45,142 bases of DNA, from contig NZ_LMVP01000101.1 of NCBI RefSeq assembly GCF_002287235.1, positions 1 to 45,142 on the forward strand. The letters run 5' to 3'. Shown here in pieces: positions 6,995-15,290 of this stretch (the stretch's first letter is position 1; the number at the start of each line of letters is the position of its first letter). A program made the translations under genes and the position numbers. Source of the stretch: Methanosarcina spelaei (GTDB lineage Archaea; Halobacteriota; Methanosarcinia; Methanosarcinales; Methanosarcinaceae). Under the pieces are notes generated by a model. The model was not told where the DNA came from. It made no database searches and worked only from the letters and a program-made list of their open reading frames with translations.

Positions 6995-8026
6995 TTAAAA
7001 GTCCACATTAATTCCTATGAAGTCAACGCAATAATATTTATCAGTGGATACGTTTCCAGTGGATACGTTTCCAGTGGCTGTGTTTCCAGTGGCTGAAAAT
7101 CTGACTACCAATTTTTCGAGTTTCTCAGTAGTATTGACATAATACGGTGCTAAATTTATATCAAAGACAGTCTCACCGTCAGCCTCGCATTGTGAAAAAT
7201 CATAATTTTCTTTCATAGTATAATTTATTCTCACCCAGTCAGAACCGTTGTACAGAGAAAGTGGAAACTCATTCGGGCTACAATCATGAGATTCATAAAT
7301 TATTTTTAACTGAACCTGACTTAAAGGATCTGAAATCTCCATTTCATCCGTATCTATCCCAAATTGGAACTCCTGATATACAAGTTGGTCTTTTGGAACT
7401 GAATCTTTTGTATAAATACCATCATTGATGGCATCAACCATCTCGGTAGGCTGCCATCCCCCGTTCTCTGTGGAGTTACTGTAAACACTCCCATAAGGGT
7501 GTGGAGTTATCCACTCAGGAACTTTCCAGGAACCTCTCTGGAGTACTGCCCTCTGGATTACCTGATCGGATGGCTTATCGATAAAGAATATATCTATGTC
7601 TTCTCCTGCCTTGAGTTCCATGCTCTCGGTATTGATTTCTATACAATCACCAAGAGTGAAAACATCGTCACTGGAAGCAGTTCCATTGGGGTTTTTAACA
7701 GTAAAGTTGTCACTATTACTATCAAATTCCCCCCTTTTCTCCCCATTGACATTAACAATTATTTTGATAGCAGACTCATCAATGGCTTCCCCTCCGCGAT
7801 GGATGATCTGTAAGGTATTGGTACTTCTATTGAAATTCTCTTGCAGATCGGTATTCGGAGTATGTTCCGGTTTTACAACTCCCCCATCGGAAAATACGGC
7901 CAGCCCTATCGTAGAAAAAGCCAGAACTACTATACTCATCATGAGCAATTGCCCATATACTTCTGAAACTCCCTGGCAGTCCTGGTAAAGTACACAGCGC
8001 TTTTTGCCCTCCACGATAAAAACCAC
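6995..8026 (-). CDS. Archaeal type IV pilin N-terminal domain protein
   Basis: 343 residues. The N-terminus CQGVSEVYGQLLMMSIVVLA matches the archaeal pilin pattern (short basic leader, then GVSEV-x-G-x-L and a hydrophobic helix), which a class III signal peptidase would cut near the QG/V boundary. The exported domain is rich in Asp/Asn/Thr. It contains stretches such as GGEAIDESAIKIIVNVNGEK and an FTLGDCIEINTE segment like the beta-sandwich of other archaeal pilins. The frame opens with GTG at 8026; a second GTG at 8014 has a better-spaced GGAAGTGG before it and may be the true start. It is the first gene of the three-gene operon and is divergent from the small type IV pilin. It carries a C-terminal near-repeat (ATGNTATGNVSTGNVSTDK). 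Confidence 0.65.
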   Translation of the reverse strand: MVFIVEGKKRCVLYQDCQGVSEVYGQLLMMSIVVLAFSTIGLAVFSDGGVVKPEHTPNTDLQENFNRSTNTLQIIHRGGEAIDESAIKIIVNVNGEKRGEFDSNSDNFTVKNPNGTASSDDVFTLGDCIEINTESMELKAGEDIDIFFIDKPSDQVIQRAVLQRGSWKVPEWITPHPYGSVYSNSTENGGWQPTEMVDAINDGIYTKDSVPKDQLVYQEFQFGIDTDEMEISDPLSQVQLKIIYESHDCSPNEFPLSLYNGSDWVRINYTMKENYDFSQCEADGETVFDINLAPYYVNTTEKLEKLVVRFSATGNTATGNVSTGNVSTDKYYCVDFIGINVDF

Positions 8027-8320
8027 TTCCTAAAAATTTAGTTACCAATTTTCTAAAGTGTATTTAATGGAATATTAACTTGACTGTCTGAGAAAATTTA
8101 TTAAGGTGGAGTTGCTTATAGATATCTTGCTGAAATATTTTACTATGATAACATAGTTTATTCTTTGTTACGCCCAGCAAAAGTTTAAATATATATAAGA
8201 AGTTGAGTACAACAGTCAAAATAAAAAAGTATTGTTAATTTTATTATCAGGTGTTAAAGGTATCTGGCAGTCTGTCAGTCTGTTACTGTCCGAATACGTT
8301 TAACCAGGAGGGAGAAACAT
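8027..8320. promoter_or_regulatory. Divergent promoter region of the pilin locus
   Basis: This 294-bp region lies between the divergent pilin genes. A strong plus-strand TATA element, tttaaatatatataag at 8184-8199, implies transcription starting near 8220 and a leader of about 100 nt before the small pilin. The leader contains iterated cagtctgt units (8265-8285). No equally clear minus-strand TATA box is seen; a weak attaaatac near 8060-8068 (reverse strand) is the best candidate. Confidence 0.5.
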
Positions 8321-8836
8321 ATGGATTTCAAGAAATTATTTAGAAAAGATGACAAAGCAGTTTCCCCGGTTATCGGTGTCATTTTGATGGTTGCAATAAC
8401 TGTCATCCTCGCCGCTGCAATCGGTTCTTCAGTGTTTGGTATGGGACCTGCCAAGTCTGCACCACAGGCGAATCTTGAGATTAGAGCAGCTGGAATTTCT
8501 GGTAGTGGTACTAATGCAGCAATAGCATCTGTAAAAATCGAACACCTAGGAGGAGACATAATTCATTTCGAAGACGCTGAAAAAACAAAAGTTACTGCGT
8601 CCCTCGAAAACGGTCAGTCTTACACAATAAAAGTTGCTAACAATGATCCTGCAGCTAGCTCTTATCCAGGTCTTGGCGCCTTAGATGTGGGTTCTGTAAA
8701 GACTCTCAAATTAATAGATACAACTGGAGCAAACATTTTTACAGGAGTCGAACCTAAGGCTGGTAATATTGTTCATATCAAAATCATCGATGTCCAGACC
8801 AATCAGCTTATCTGTATCAAGGATGTAAGACTTTAA
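8321..8836 (+). CDS. Type IV pilin (archaeal Pilin_N/DUF1628 type)
   Basis: 171 residues. A short charged leader MDFKKLFRKDDKA is followed by VSPVIGVILMVAITVILAAA, the textbook archaeal type IV pilin N-terminus, with processing expected just before VSPVIG. The helix mediates pilus assembly. The rest is a small beta domain (ANLEIRAAGISGSG, IEHLGGDIIHFED, VKTLKLIDTTGANIF) typical of the family. AGGAGG lies 9 nt upstream of the ATG, giving strong translation. It is monocistronic, with its own TATA box and a hairpin terminator. Its size and clean leader suggest it is the major pilin, with the divergent operon supplying minor pilins or tip proteins. No assembly ATPase or membrane core protein lies in the window, so it must use machinery encoded elsewhere. 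Confidence 0.85.
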   Translation: MDFKKLFRKDDKAVSPVIGVILMVAITVILAAAIGSSVFGMGPAKSAPQANLEIRAAGISGSGTNAAIASVKIEHLGGDIIHFEDAEKTKVTASLENGQSYTIKVANNDPAASSYPGLGALDVGSVKTLKLIDTTGANIFTGVEPKAGNIVHIKIIDVQTNQLICIKDVRL

Positions 8837-8848
8837 AAATAAGGTTAG

Positions 8849-8878
8849 GCACCTCAAACAGGCGCTTTTTCCTTTTTT
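8849..8878 (+). terminator. Hairpin-poly(T) terminator after the type IV pilin
   Basis: GCACCT (8849-8854) can pair with AGGCGC (8860-8865) across a 5-nt loop with one mismatch, followed by TTTTTCCTTTTTT. It begins 13 nt after the pilin stop codon. The T-rich tract alone would suffice for archaeal termination. Confidence 0.55.
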
Positions 8879-9045
8879 ACTTATTTTGTTTTAATCTGAA
8901 ACTCATTTTTCATTTTCAGTTTTTTCATATGGCATTTACCTGCTTTAACTTGATACGACTTAGGAATATACTGATAGAGCTTATCCCTAAACTAATTTTA
9001 TTTTCATGTTCTTCTTCAAAAAGAGCATCAAACAAAAAGAAAAAA

Positions 9046-9118
9046 GAATCGAAAGGGGAACTCTAATCCTCAACCTGCTAATTACGAGTCAACCTCTATA
9101 CCGCTAAACTACGACGGC
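9046..9118 (-). pseudogene. Decayed tRNA-Thr(CGT) copy
   Basis: The reverse strand aligns along its whole length with the intact tRNA-Thr at 10211-10282. The D-arm is nearly intact, and the anticodon stem still pairs around a loop with CGT anticodon. The 3' acceptor strand (TTTCGAT) no longer pairs with GCCGTCG, and the T-loop C56 is changed, so it is probably non-functional. About 40 bp of upstream flank is also shared with the intact gene, so a segment was duplicated. Confidence 0.7.
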
Positions 9119-9227
9119 AAAATTACAGGGAAAATAAGAAGACTTAAAACACCGACTAAAAGTTCTTATTTCATTCCTAGGGGCTTTATTTGTAATTTAA
9201 AGACTCTAAATATTCTTGTACTGGCTA

Positions 9228-9530
9228 TCAGTTTTTGTTCCCTTCATTACAAGTGTTCCATCTGTTATAGGGGATATATGACTTACATTCAGTGTTACAT
9301 CCTCCTGTAGCAAGAAGTCCAAAAGTGCACCTGTCAATTTGAATATGTTTAGGTCTACTGTTATCGTTGTTCACAGGCTCATACCAGTACTTGTGATAAA
9401 TACAATCACTCTTTATGTGACTTTGTATCATTTTTTGGGTTTTTGGTTGATTGAAGCCGTTAAATGCAGAAAATGATGATAACGTTTGAGAATTCAAAAA
9501 AATATTAGAAATTAGTCTTTTTATAGTCAT
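9228..9530 (-). CDS. Small Cys-containing protein, function unknown
   Basis: 100 residues. The ATG at 9530 is preceded by GGGGG at a 6-8 nt distance, a convincing Methanosarcina-style ribosome-binding site, which argues for a real gene. The first 35 residues are variable. The C-terminal half has a compact pattern (DCIYHKYWYEPVNNDNSRP, then RCTFGLLATGGCNTECKSY, then WNTC) with five cysteines, which could be a metal-binding or disulfide-bonded domain. No hydrophobic signal peptide is present. It lies between the decayed and the intact tRNA-Thr. I do not recognise the family. Confidence 0.5.
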   Translation of the reverse strand: MTIKRLISNIFLNSQTLSSFSAFNGFNQPKTQKMIQSHIKSDCIYHKYWYEPVNNDNSRPKHIQIDRCTFGLLATGGCNTECKSYIPYNRWNTCNEGNKN

Positions 9531-9721
9531 TATATACCCCCTTTTAATCTAAGAATCTTCACATATAAAAAAATTGCTATATGTCACTTGTAGGAAAAAT
9601 ATACGTTCTACTCCCAAACTAAGAACATTATTTTACGCCATCAATTACTGTAGAAAATGCAAACATTCAAGTCTTAAATTAAATCTAGAATCGGATTCAA
9701 ATTGTAGCTAGATCTGCAGTC

Positions 9722-10062
9722 TCAAAAGCGTATCTCATTCCAAACCCTCAAAGATAGTCCTAAAAAACTCCTGCTTCTCCGATGAGCATGGCTCCGTTTT
9801 CGTCATAATAGTTTTTTCTCATTTCAAAGTGTCCATAACCAGCGAATTTTTTGCCGGAAGACAGTTTTTTCACCAAGAAAATTTGAAAAATACTCTATCG
9901 TGTTTTGAAGAAACTCTTCTGACCGAGAAACATCTTTTCATCCGTAGATGGTCGCAAGTGTTCCATGTCCATTTTTAACTAAAAGATAGGAGTAGAACCT
10001 TTTAGCTATATCTTTACTAAAAGCCATGTAATAGCCGCTTATACCTGTTCCCAGAATATTTA
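9722..10062 (-). pseudogene. Remnant of an unidentified protein-coding gene
   Basis: Reading the minus strand, coding-like segments appear in sequence but in broken frames. First comes GTGISGYYMAFSKDIAKRFY followed by LLVKNGHGTLATIYG and an in-frame TGA. Then come KDVSRSEEFLQNTIEYFSNF and LGEKTVF. After a frame change there is KKFAGYGHFEMRKNYYDENG followed by AMLIGEAGVF, with further stops. The composition looks like formerly coding sequence. No start codon or ribosome-binding site is evident and I cannot name the parent family. Confidence 0.45.
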
Positions 10063-10210
10063 TCGGTTATTTATAAAAATTAATAAAAAGTGGATTTCAA
10101 CAATATTTAAAATTTGCTTTTTTAAGTTTTTGTCTAAAAATCGAAAACTTAAAGACCTACACTTTCTGTCAATTACTGAAAAAAAGCTTTGATCATGAAA
10201 AATAAAAAAG

Positions 10211-10282
10211 AGCCGCCGGGGGGACTTGAACCCTCGACCTGCTGATTACGAATCAGCCGCTATACCGCTAAGCCACGACGGC
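10211..10282 (-). tRNA. tRNA-Thr(CGT)
   Basis: A 72-nt cloverleaf on the minus strand. The acceptor GCCGTCG pairs with CGGCGGC (wobble included), and the discriminator base is T. Anticodon stem GCTGA/TCAGC encloses TTCGTAA, anticodon CGT, which reads ACG threonine codons. The T-loop is TTCAAGT. The T-stem GAGGG/CCCCC has one A-C mismatch at the second pair. No intron is present and CCA is not encoded. Confidence 0.93.
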
Positions 10283-10587
10283 AAATGCACAGAAGAATAA
10301 GCAGACTTAATACATAGATCAAGAATTTAATTATTTCGCTCGGGGGGAGCTATTTGCTTTTACAACGACTGAATAAACCTGACATTCTTTAAATAGTCAA
10401 GTTGCCTTTATAATACCTTCTTTTCATTAAATAATTGTGTAGTACGTTTAAGGATCTGTTTATACATTAAATATTCATCTTAGCTATTAAATAATTAGTA
10501 TATAGATAAAATAATTAGAGTACAGACAAAATAATTATATTATACAGTTAATAGTCCCATTTTCCGTTTAACGATTCCTTGATCCCT
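10283..10587. other. AT-rich intergenic region
   Basis: This roughly 300-bp region lies between tRNA-Thr and the 3' end of trm5. The right part holds loose repeats of attaaataatta and ataaaataatta (about 10480-10545). The left part is tRNA upstream sequence shared with the decayed tRNA copy. No gene is supported. Confidence 0.5.
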
Positions 10588-11598
10588 TTAAACAATCCTG
10601 GCCTCTATACAGATATTATACTGATGAGGAGCATACGAACGGACTACCCTTTTATCCAGAACCTCGATTTTTCTTCCTGCTTTTTCCGCAGCTTTCCTTA
10701 TGAGTTCTATAGAGCTTTCGAAGAGGTCGTCTTCAGGAGTTATTCCATAATAATGGATTATTCCACCGGGTTTTGTCAGGAGAACTGCAGAATCCAGGAA
10801 TTCAAAGGCGCTATGAGGCAAATTCATAATCACATGATCGGCACTGCCTGCAAACTTTTTTGCTTCTTCCCTGGCATCACCCTCGACTGCTTCAATGTTT
10901 TTTACAGAATTGAGAATTATATTTTCTCTAAGATAACGCACAGCATCCGGATTTTTATCGATTGCCAGGACTTTTGAAGGCTTTTTGCTCTTTGCGATCA
11001 GAATACTGTAAGGTCCGACGCCTGCAAACATATCGACAACAGTATCACCTTCCTTAATCCAGGAAAGGATTCTTGAGCGCTCGGTTGAAAGGCGGGGAGT
11101 AAAATAAGCCCGTGCAAGGTCGACTTTGTAGCGGCAGCCGTATTCCCTATGAATGGTTTCGGTTCTCATCTCGCCTGCAATAACCTCAAATTCTCTAACC
11201 CGGAATTCTCCGGTAACAGGAGTAAGAGGCTTGAGCACAGTTTTTATATTCGGCTGAGTCTGAAGTAGGGCATTGGCAATTCTTGAGGCTTTCTGCTTAT
11301 CAAGCTCAGGATCTTCCAGCAGGGCGATGTCCCCTATAACTTCATAAGCAGGGCTGAAACCAAGCAGGTTTTCCGGAACAGGTTTCTTTTCCTGGAGCTT
11401 GAAATCGAACTCGATAAACTCAATTTCTTCGGGAAAATTTTCAAGCTCATCAGGAACAGGTTCTCTGCTCAGGGGAAGGTAAAGAAATGCTTCATCTGAA
11501 CCTATTTTTACGGAATTATCCAGAATTTCAAGCTCAAGGAGTATTCTTCGAACAGTTTCTCCTTTCTTTTTAGGAACTTTTATGCACTGCCGTTTCAT
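10588..11598 (-). CDS. trm5b: tRNA (guanine(37)-N1)-methyltransferase, archaeal Trm5
   Basis: 336 residues. aTrm5 uses S-adenosylmethionine to methylate N1 of G37 next to the anticodon, which prevents frameshifting and is also the first step of wyosine synthesis. Order: an N-terminal D1 domain, then a linker region (NLLGFSPAYEVIGDIALL, EFRVREFEVIAGEMRTETIH), then a Rossmann-like catalytic domain with VDMFAGVGPYSI (about 190-201, SAM loop), VLAIDKNPDAVRYLREN, and the NLPHSAFEFLD motif corresponding to the NPP/Y catalytic loop. The C-terminal VRSYAPHQYNICIEARI is characteristic. Length fits the single-domain-D1 Trm5b/c types. The ATG at 11598 follows AAAGGCGAT. It is monocistronic and faces away from the next gene. 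Confidence 0.93.
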   Translation of the reverse strand: MKRQCIKVPKKKGETVRRILLELEILDNSVKIGSDEAFLYLPLSREPVPDELENFPEEIEFIEFDFKLQEKKPVPENLLGFSPAYEVIGDIALLEDPELDKQKASRIANALLQTQPNIKTVLKPLTPVTGEFRVREFEVIAGEMRTETIHREYGCRYKVDLARAYFTPRLSTERSRILSWIKEGDTVVDMFAGVGPYSILIAKSKKPSKVLAIDKNPDAVRYLRENIILNSVKNIEAVEGDAREEAKKFAGSADHVIMNLPHSAFEFLDSAVLLTKPGGIIHYYGITPEDDLFESSIELIRKAAEKAGRKIEVLDKRVVRSYAPHQYNICIEARIV

Positions 11599-11848
11599 GG
11601 AAAATCGCCTTTCGGAAGCCTAAGGCTATCCTTCTATTAATAAACTACCTCAAACTCTGTCTTCTTCGGTTACTTATCCGGTTATTTGTCCGATTTTACG
11701 TTTTAAACAAGCCTGAAAAGGTATGAGTAAATTTTCGGAAAAGGAAAATGCCTCAGAAACTTTGTTTCCAAAGGGATCTTTAATCCTGAGATTTATTTGA
11801 AAATAAGGTGAAAAACTCAACTTGACTTTAGGGGTGCTAAGATTGGTA

Positions 11849-12271
11849 ATGGGAGTAAGCATTAACCAGATCAGGAAAATCTCGCTTGGACTGCAGGTTT
11901 CGACCCTACTAACCTATATGTTTGGATTTACTGCGCTGAAGCTAAGCGGTTCAAAAAAAGAAGGAATCCAGAGACACGGGAAGATAAACACTTTAGGATA
12001 CACCCTGGGAGCCTTATCTTTACTGTATATGATGTACTCCGGATTAAGGCTCATAATTGCTAGGGCAGCTCCTGCAATGATGTATATTCACGGCATCTTT
12101 GGGCTTATAACTCTGGCTCTTAGCTCCTTATTCGTAGCTAACAGATGGAGCTGGAAAACTATCAAGAACATGAGGACTCTTGTAGTTTTGTTTCTGTCGA
12201 CTTTCAGCGGAGGAGTATACATGTTTTCACGGCTCTATAAACAAAGAACACCTGCAGAAAAGAGTGAGTAA
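11849..12271 (+). CDS. Four-helix membrane protein, function unknown
   Basis: About 140 residues with four predicted transmembrane helices. The segments are LQVSTLLTYMFGFTALKL, TLGYTLGALSLLYMMYSGLR, MMYIHGIFGLITLALSSLF and MRTLVVLFLSTFSGGVYMFS. Two histidines, in RHGKINTLG and YIHGIFG, sit near helix starts, a pattern also seen in small haem-binding or cytochrome-b561-like membrane proteins, but no family can be assigned. The start is uncertain: ATG at 11849 gives MGVSINQ; TTG at 11843 is better spaced (6 nt) from GGGGTG; the frame is open back to TTG at 11822. It is monocistronic and convergent with the LysE gene downstream. Confidence 0.6.
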   Translation: MGVSINQIRKISLGLQVSTLLTYMFGFTALKLSGSKKEGIQRHGKINTLGYTLGALSLLYMMYSGLRLIIARAAPAMMYIHGIFGLITLALSSLFVANRWSWKTIKNMRTLVVLFLSTFSGGVYMFSRLYKQRTPAEKSE

Positions 12272-12557
12272 AAAGAAATTACACCATCAGCGAATTTATA
12301 CCTAAAAATCGTTTACAGGCAATTACGAGTTTGCTGATAATTACTAAGCTGAAGAAGACCATCTATATTGAATTTTTACAAGATTTCTGAGTAAGTGGTC
12401 GCAGATAGTAACCAAAAATCCCAGAATAACTGATTAATCTGAGGAAAAATAATTTGGGACAACTAACCTGAGTACAGGTGAACTTTCGGGATAGTCGAAC
12501 TTAACTTTCAGAATAACCGAAGTTTCAGGGTATCTTAGCTTTCAGGAAAGCTGAAGC

Positions 12558-13214
12558 TCAGGATAAGTGAATCGAGTTATTGTAGTTAAGCATGAAGTAC
12601 AACCCAAAAATTACCAGGAATACCCCACAGGTATAAAGAATACATCTATGCATTTTTTGGGAAAGCAAGGTTTTACCATGGCAGAATGATCCGGATACGA
12701 CAGTAAACCATCCCAGGTCTGCAGTCCAGTGTCCGATCATATAAGCTATTGCAATTATAACTCCTAATTCATACTCCTTAAGTACAAGTGCACCACCAGC
12801 AGTCAGCCACCAGATCCAGAAGTATGGGTTAGAAACCGAAGTAACAAGACCAATCAAGCCAGGATTAGAAAAAAGCTTCAAGCCTGGAGATTCCTTAGAG
12901 GTTTTCACATATGAAGATGTAGATCTTGCTTCCTTTAAAGTAAGAAGCCCAAATACCAGAAGTGAAAGCCCTCCTAGAAGGAAAATTAAAGAAATCATGT
13001 CACTATCGACAAGCGAAGCAGCCCCTAAAAGAATCAACACATAGAGCACAGCTTCCACGAGCATATGCCCGAGTACCACCTGTGGGCCTGCAAGCCAGCC
13101 TTTCTTTAACGAAATCTCTATAGTTGCAAAAAGCATCGGGCCAGGAACGAGTGCGCCTGTAAGACCTACAGAGAAACCTAAAAGAAGAGCTTCCAAAACT
13201 TCAATTGTTAGCAT
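12558..13214 (-). CDS. LysE/RhtB-family exporter
   Basis: 218 residues with about six transmembrane helices. The family signature is near the N-terminus: LLLGFSVGLTGALVPGPMLF followed by ATIEISLKKGWLAGPQVVLGH, where the PGP turn and the GxxxGH motif are typical of LysE/RhtB amino-acid and related exporters. Later SVSNPYFWIWWLTAGG (about 125-140) is the second conserved repeat motif. These proteins export amino acids or analogues by proton-motive force; the substrate cannot be predicted. The ATG at 13214 has no strong ribosome-binding site. The gene stands alone downstream of the tfb terminator. Confidence 0.88.
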   Translation of the reverse strand: MLTIEVLEALLLGFSVGLTGALVPGPMLFATIEISLKKGWLAGPQVVLGHMLVEAVLYVLILLGAASLVDSDMISLIFLLGGLSLLVFGLLTLKEARSTSSYVKTSKESPGLKLFSNPGLIGLVTSVSNPYFWIWWLTAGGALVLKEYELGVIIAIAYMIGHWTADLGWFTVVSGSFCHGKTLLSQKMHRCILYTCGVFLVIFGLYFMLNYNNSIHLS

Positions 13215-13446
13215 TATGGATCAAGAACTTAAAGTGTCTAAAATTCTCTTTTGAAAATAAACCTCCGCAAGCAGGAAGATCCAGATAAATGTCTTGAATA
13301 AACAAACCAGTAAAAAATAGGGAATCTCTATTTTACAGAGAAAACCTACTGGCAAAAAAACAGGAAATTTAGAAACAATTTCAGTATCTCTTTCGATTAA
13401 CTTTTTAAAATTTGCATTGCGCAAATTAATCATGCTGCAACTCGGG

Positions 13447-13469
13447 TTTTTTCAAGCCTTTTGAAAAAA
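13447..13469 (-). terminator. Palindromic terminator after tfb
   Basis: Perfect inverted arms TTTTTTCAA (13447-13455) and TTGAAAAAA (13461-13469) with a 5-nt loop lie 9 nt beyond the tfb stop codon, with T-rich flanks on the transcribed strand. Confidence 0.6.
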
Positions 13470-13477
13470 GGTTTGAT

Positions 13478-14491
13478 TTAGAGAATAATCTCAATATCCA
13501 GTTCTTCTGCAAGCTCTTTATACCTGTTTCGGATAGTGACTTCCGTAACCCCGGCTACATCCGCAACTTCCCGCTGAGTTCTCCGCTCACCACAGAGAAT
13601 GGACGCAATATAAATTGCAGCAGCAGCAACTCCTGTAGGACCTCTCCCGCTTGTGAGCTCCTTTTCGGAAGCCTGCCTCAGAATCTCAACACTCTTGGAC
13701 TGGACTTCTCCTTTAAGGTTAAGGCCTGAACAGAACCTTGGAACGTAGTCGATCGGAGATGTGGGCATGAGCTTTAGTGCAAGTTCTCTGGAAATAAAGC
13801 GGTAAGTTCTTCCGATTTCTTTCCTGCTGACCCTTGACACTTCTTCAATTTCATCAAGAGTTCTGGGAACGCTGCACTGACGACAAGCAGCATAAAGAGC
13901 TGCTGCGGCAACACCTTCAATGCTTCTTCCACGAATAAGGTTCTTGTCCACAGCTTTTCTGTAAACAACAGCTGCCGTTTCCCTCACAGTTCTCGGAAGA
14001 CCGAGAGCAGAAGCCATTCTGTCCAGTTCAGATAGTGCAAATGCAAGGTTTCTTTCAGTTGCGTTACTTACACGAATTCTACGCTGCCATTTTCTTAAAC
14101 GATAGAGTTGAGCACGATTTTTTGAAGAGATTGACTTCCCATAGGAGTCGCGATTCCTCCAGTCAATCATTGTGGAAAGCCCTTTGTCGTGGATTGTGTA
14201 TGTCATAGGCGCACCCACACGGGAACGCTTCATACGTTGATCATGATCGAAAGCTCGCCATTCAGGGCCTTCATCCACAAAATCGGCGTCAATGACAAGT
14301 CCGCAGTCCCCACACACGAGCTCGGCTCGCTCATAGTCGTGGACGAGGTTTCTGCTGCCGCATTCTGGACACACGGCCTTTTCGTTCTCAAAACTTTGCT
14401 CCTTTTGCTTCTCTTTGCGAGCTTTGATCATGGCACGTATTTTTTCTCTTTCAAGAGTGTCCGAATAGCGAACTCTTTCGACTTCTACCAT
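13478..14491 (-). CDS. tfb: Transcription initiation factor B (TFB)
   Basis: 337 residues, full length. TFB bridges TBP/TATA and RNA polymerase and reads the BRE element. Zinc ribbon cysteines C41, C44, C60 and C63 ([19 protein letters not shown]) are followed by the B-finger/linker [19 protein letters not shown] and then two cyclin-like repeats. The second repeat ends with the helix-turn-helix segment [21 protein letters not shown]. The ATG at 14491 follows AAGGTGAT. It lies just downstream of gar1 in the same direction (about 190 bp gap), so it may have its own promoter. The N-terminus has a lysine/glutamate-rich extension of about 40 residues before the ribbon. Confidence 0.97.
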
Positions 14492-14682
14492 ATCATATCA
14501 CCTTACAAACTAAAACAATCATATGTTTATATTTACGGTATTTTTGACTGCACCACTGAAATTACAGTAGATATCTAAAAGGCAGGATAAGAAAAATCAC
14601 GGCTGTAACTAGCAAAAAATATATAACCTAGTTAATGTTTAACCATAATATAGAATTCAAATGCGCATTCATGTCAGAGCTT

Positions 14683-14952
14683 TCACCGAATATAGACTCT
14701 TTCATTAATAAGAGCTCGAAATTCTGAATCCGAAGTTCGTTTAAAGCCCTTCACTAAAAAATATGGATGGCCTACAGGTCCGAAAACACTTACAATCGTG
14801 CCAATCCGATTCAGGGCCTTATCTACAACGACCGAATTCAATTTAGGAAAACCATCTGAGACATTCTCGGGTTTTACCTCATCCCCTCTAATAATCAGGT
14901 TTTTAACACCTGTTCTGTGCAGCACTTTACCGAGTCGTTTCATATCAGCCAC
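14683..14952 (-). CDS. gar1: H/ACA RNA-protein complex subunit Gar1
   Basis: 89 residues with the Gar1 beta-barrel: MKRLGKVLHRTGVKNLII, then VVDKALNRIGTIVSVFGPVG and HPYFLVKGF. Gar1 binds Cbf5 in H/ACA ribonucleoproteins and helps pseudouridylation of rRNA turn over. Length and motif order fit archaeal Gar1. The frame starts with GTG at 14952; an ATG at 14943 (MKRLG) is an equally plausible start, as family members often begin there. No strong ribosome-binding site is seen, so a short-leader or leaderless message is possible. It precedes tfb on the same strand. Confidence 0.9.
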   Translation of the reverse strand: MADMKRLGKVLHRTGVKNLIIRGDEVKPENVSDGFPKLNSVVVDKALNRIGTIVSVFGPVGHPYFLVKGFKRTSDSEFRALINERVYIR

Positions 14953-15290
14953 GAATAGTTAATAGCTATTCTCTCTAGCTCAGGGTATTTTTTTCCAGCT
15001 CAGGGCAAAAATCTCCTGGCTTTGAGCATGTTTTTCTGTCAGCCATAAATAAGATTATATATTATAGACTGAAAAGCATATGTAGTCTACGTTCATTTTA
15101 TATAAAGATATCGCAAGAACTATATTATATGTTAGTCCTGACTAATTTAATATAGTAGAGTATAAGAACTAGAAGAGGGAAACCACAACCTTATATATTA
15201 AATGGACATTGTTGGCAGCAATCAGACCATAATTATGGTCATTACAGTCACTAACTCCGATTAATGATCTCATTCTAAGGAGGAGACTCA
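14953..15290. promoter_or_regulatory. Divergent promoter region between gar1 and ppdK
   Basis: The 338-bp region is very AT-rich. For ppdK the best TATA box is ttatatatta at 15191-15200, giving a leader of about 65 nt; ttttatataaag near 15096-15107 is a second candidate. AGGAGG at 15279-15284 is the ribosome-binding site. Multiple TATA-like blocks suggest a strong or multi-start promoter. Confidence 0.5.

Noticed and set aside
13221-13433. 70-residue frame between the LysE gene and tfb
   Set aside because: No ribosome-binding site, no protein-like motif, and the start lies next to the tfb terminator.
14189-14578. Plus-strand frames antisense to tfb and other core genes
   Set aside because: They are shadows of conserved genes on the opposite strand, without their own signals.
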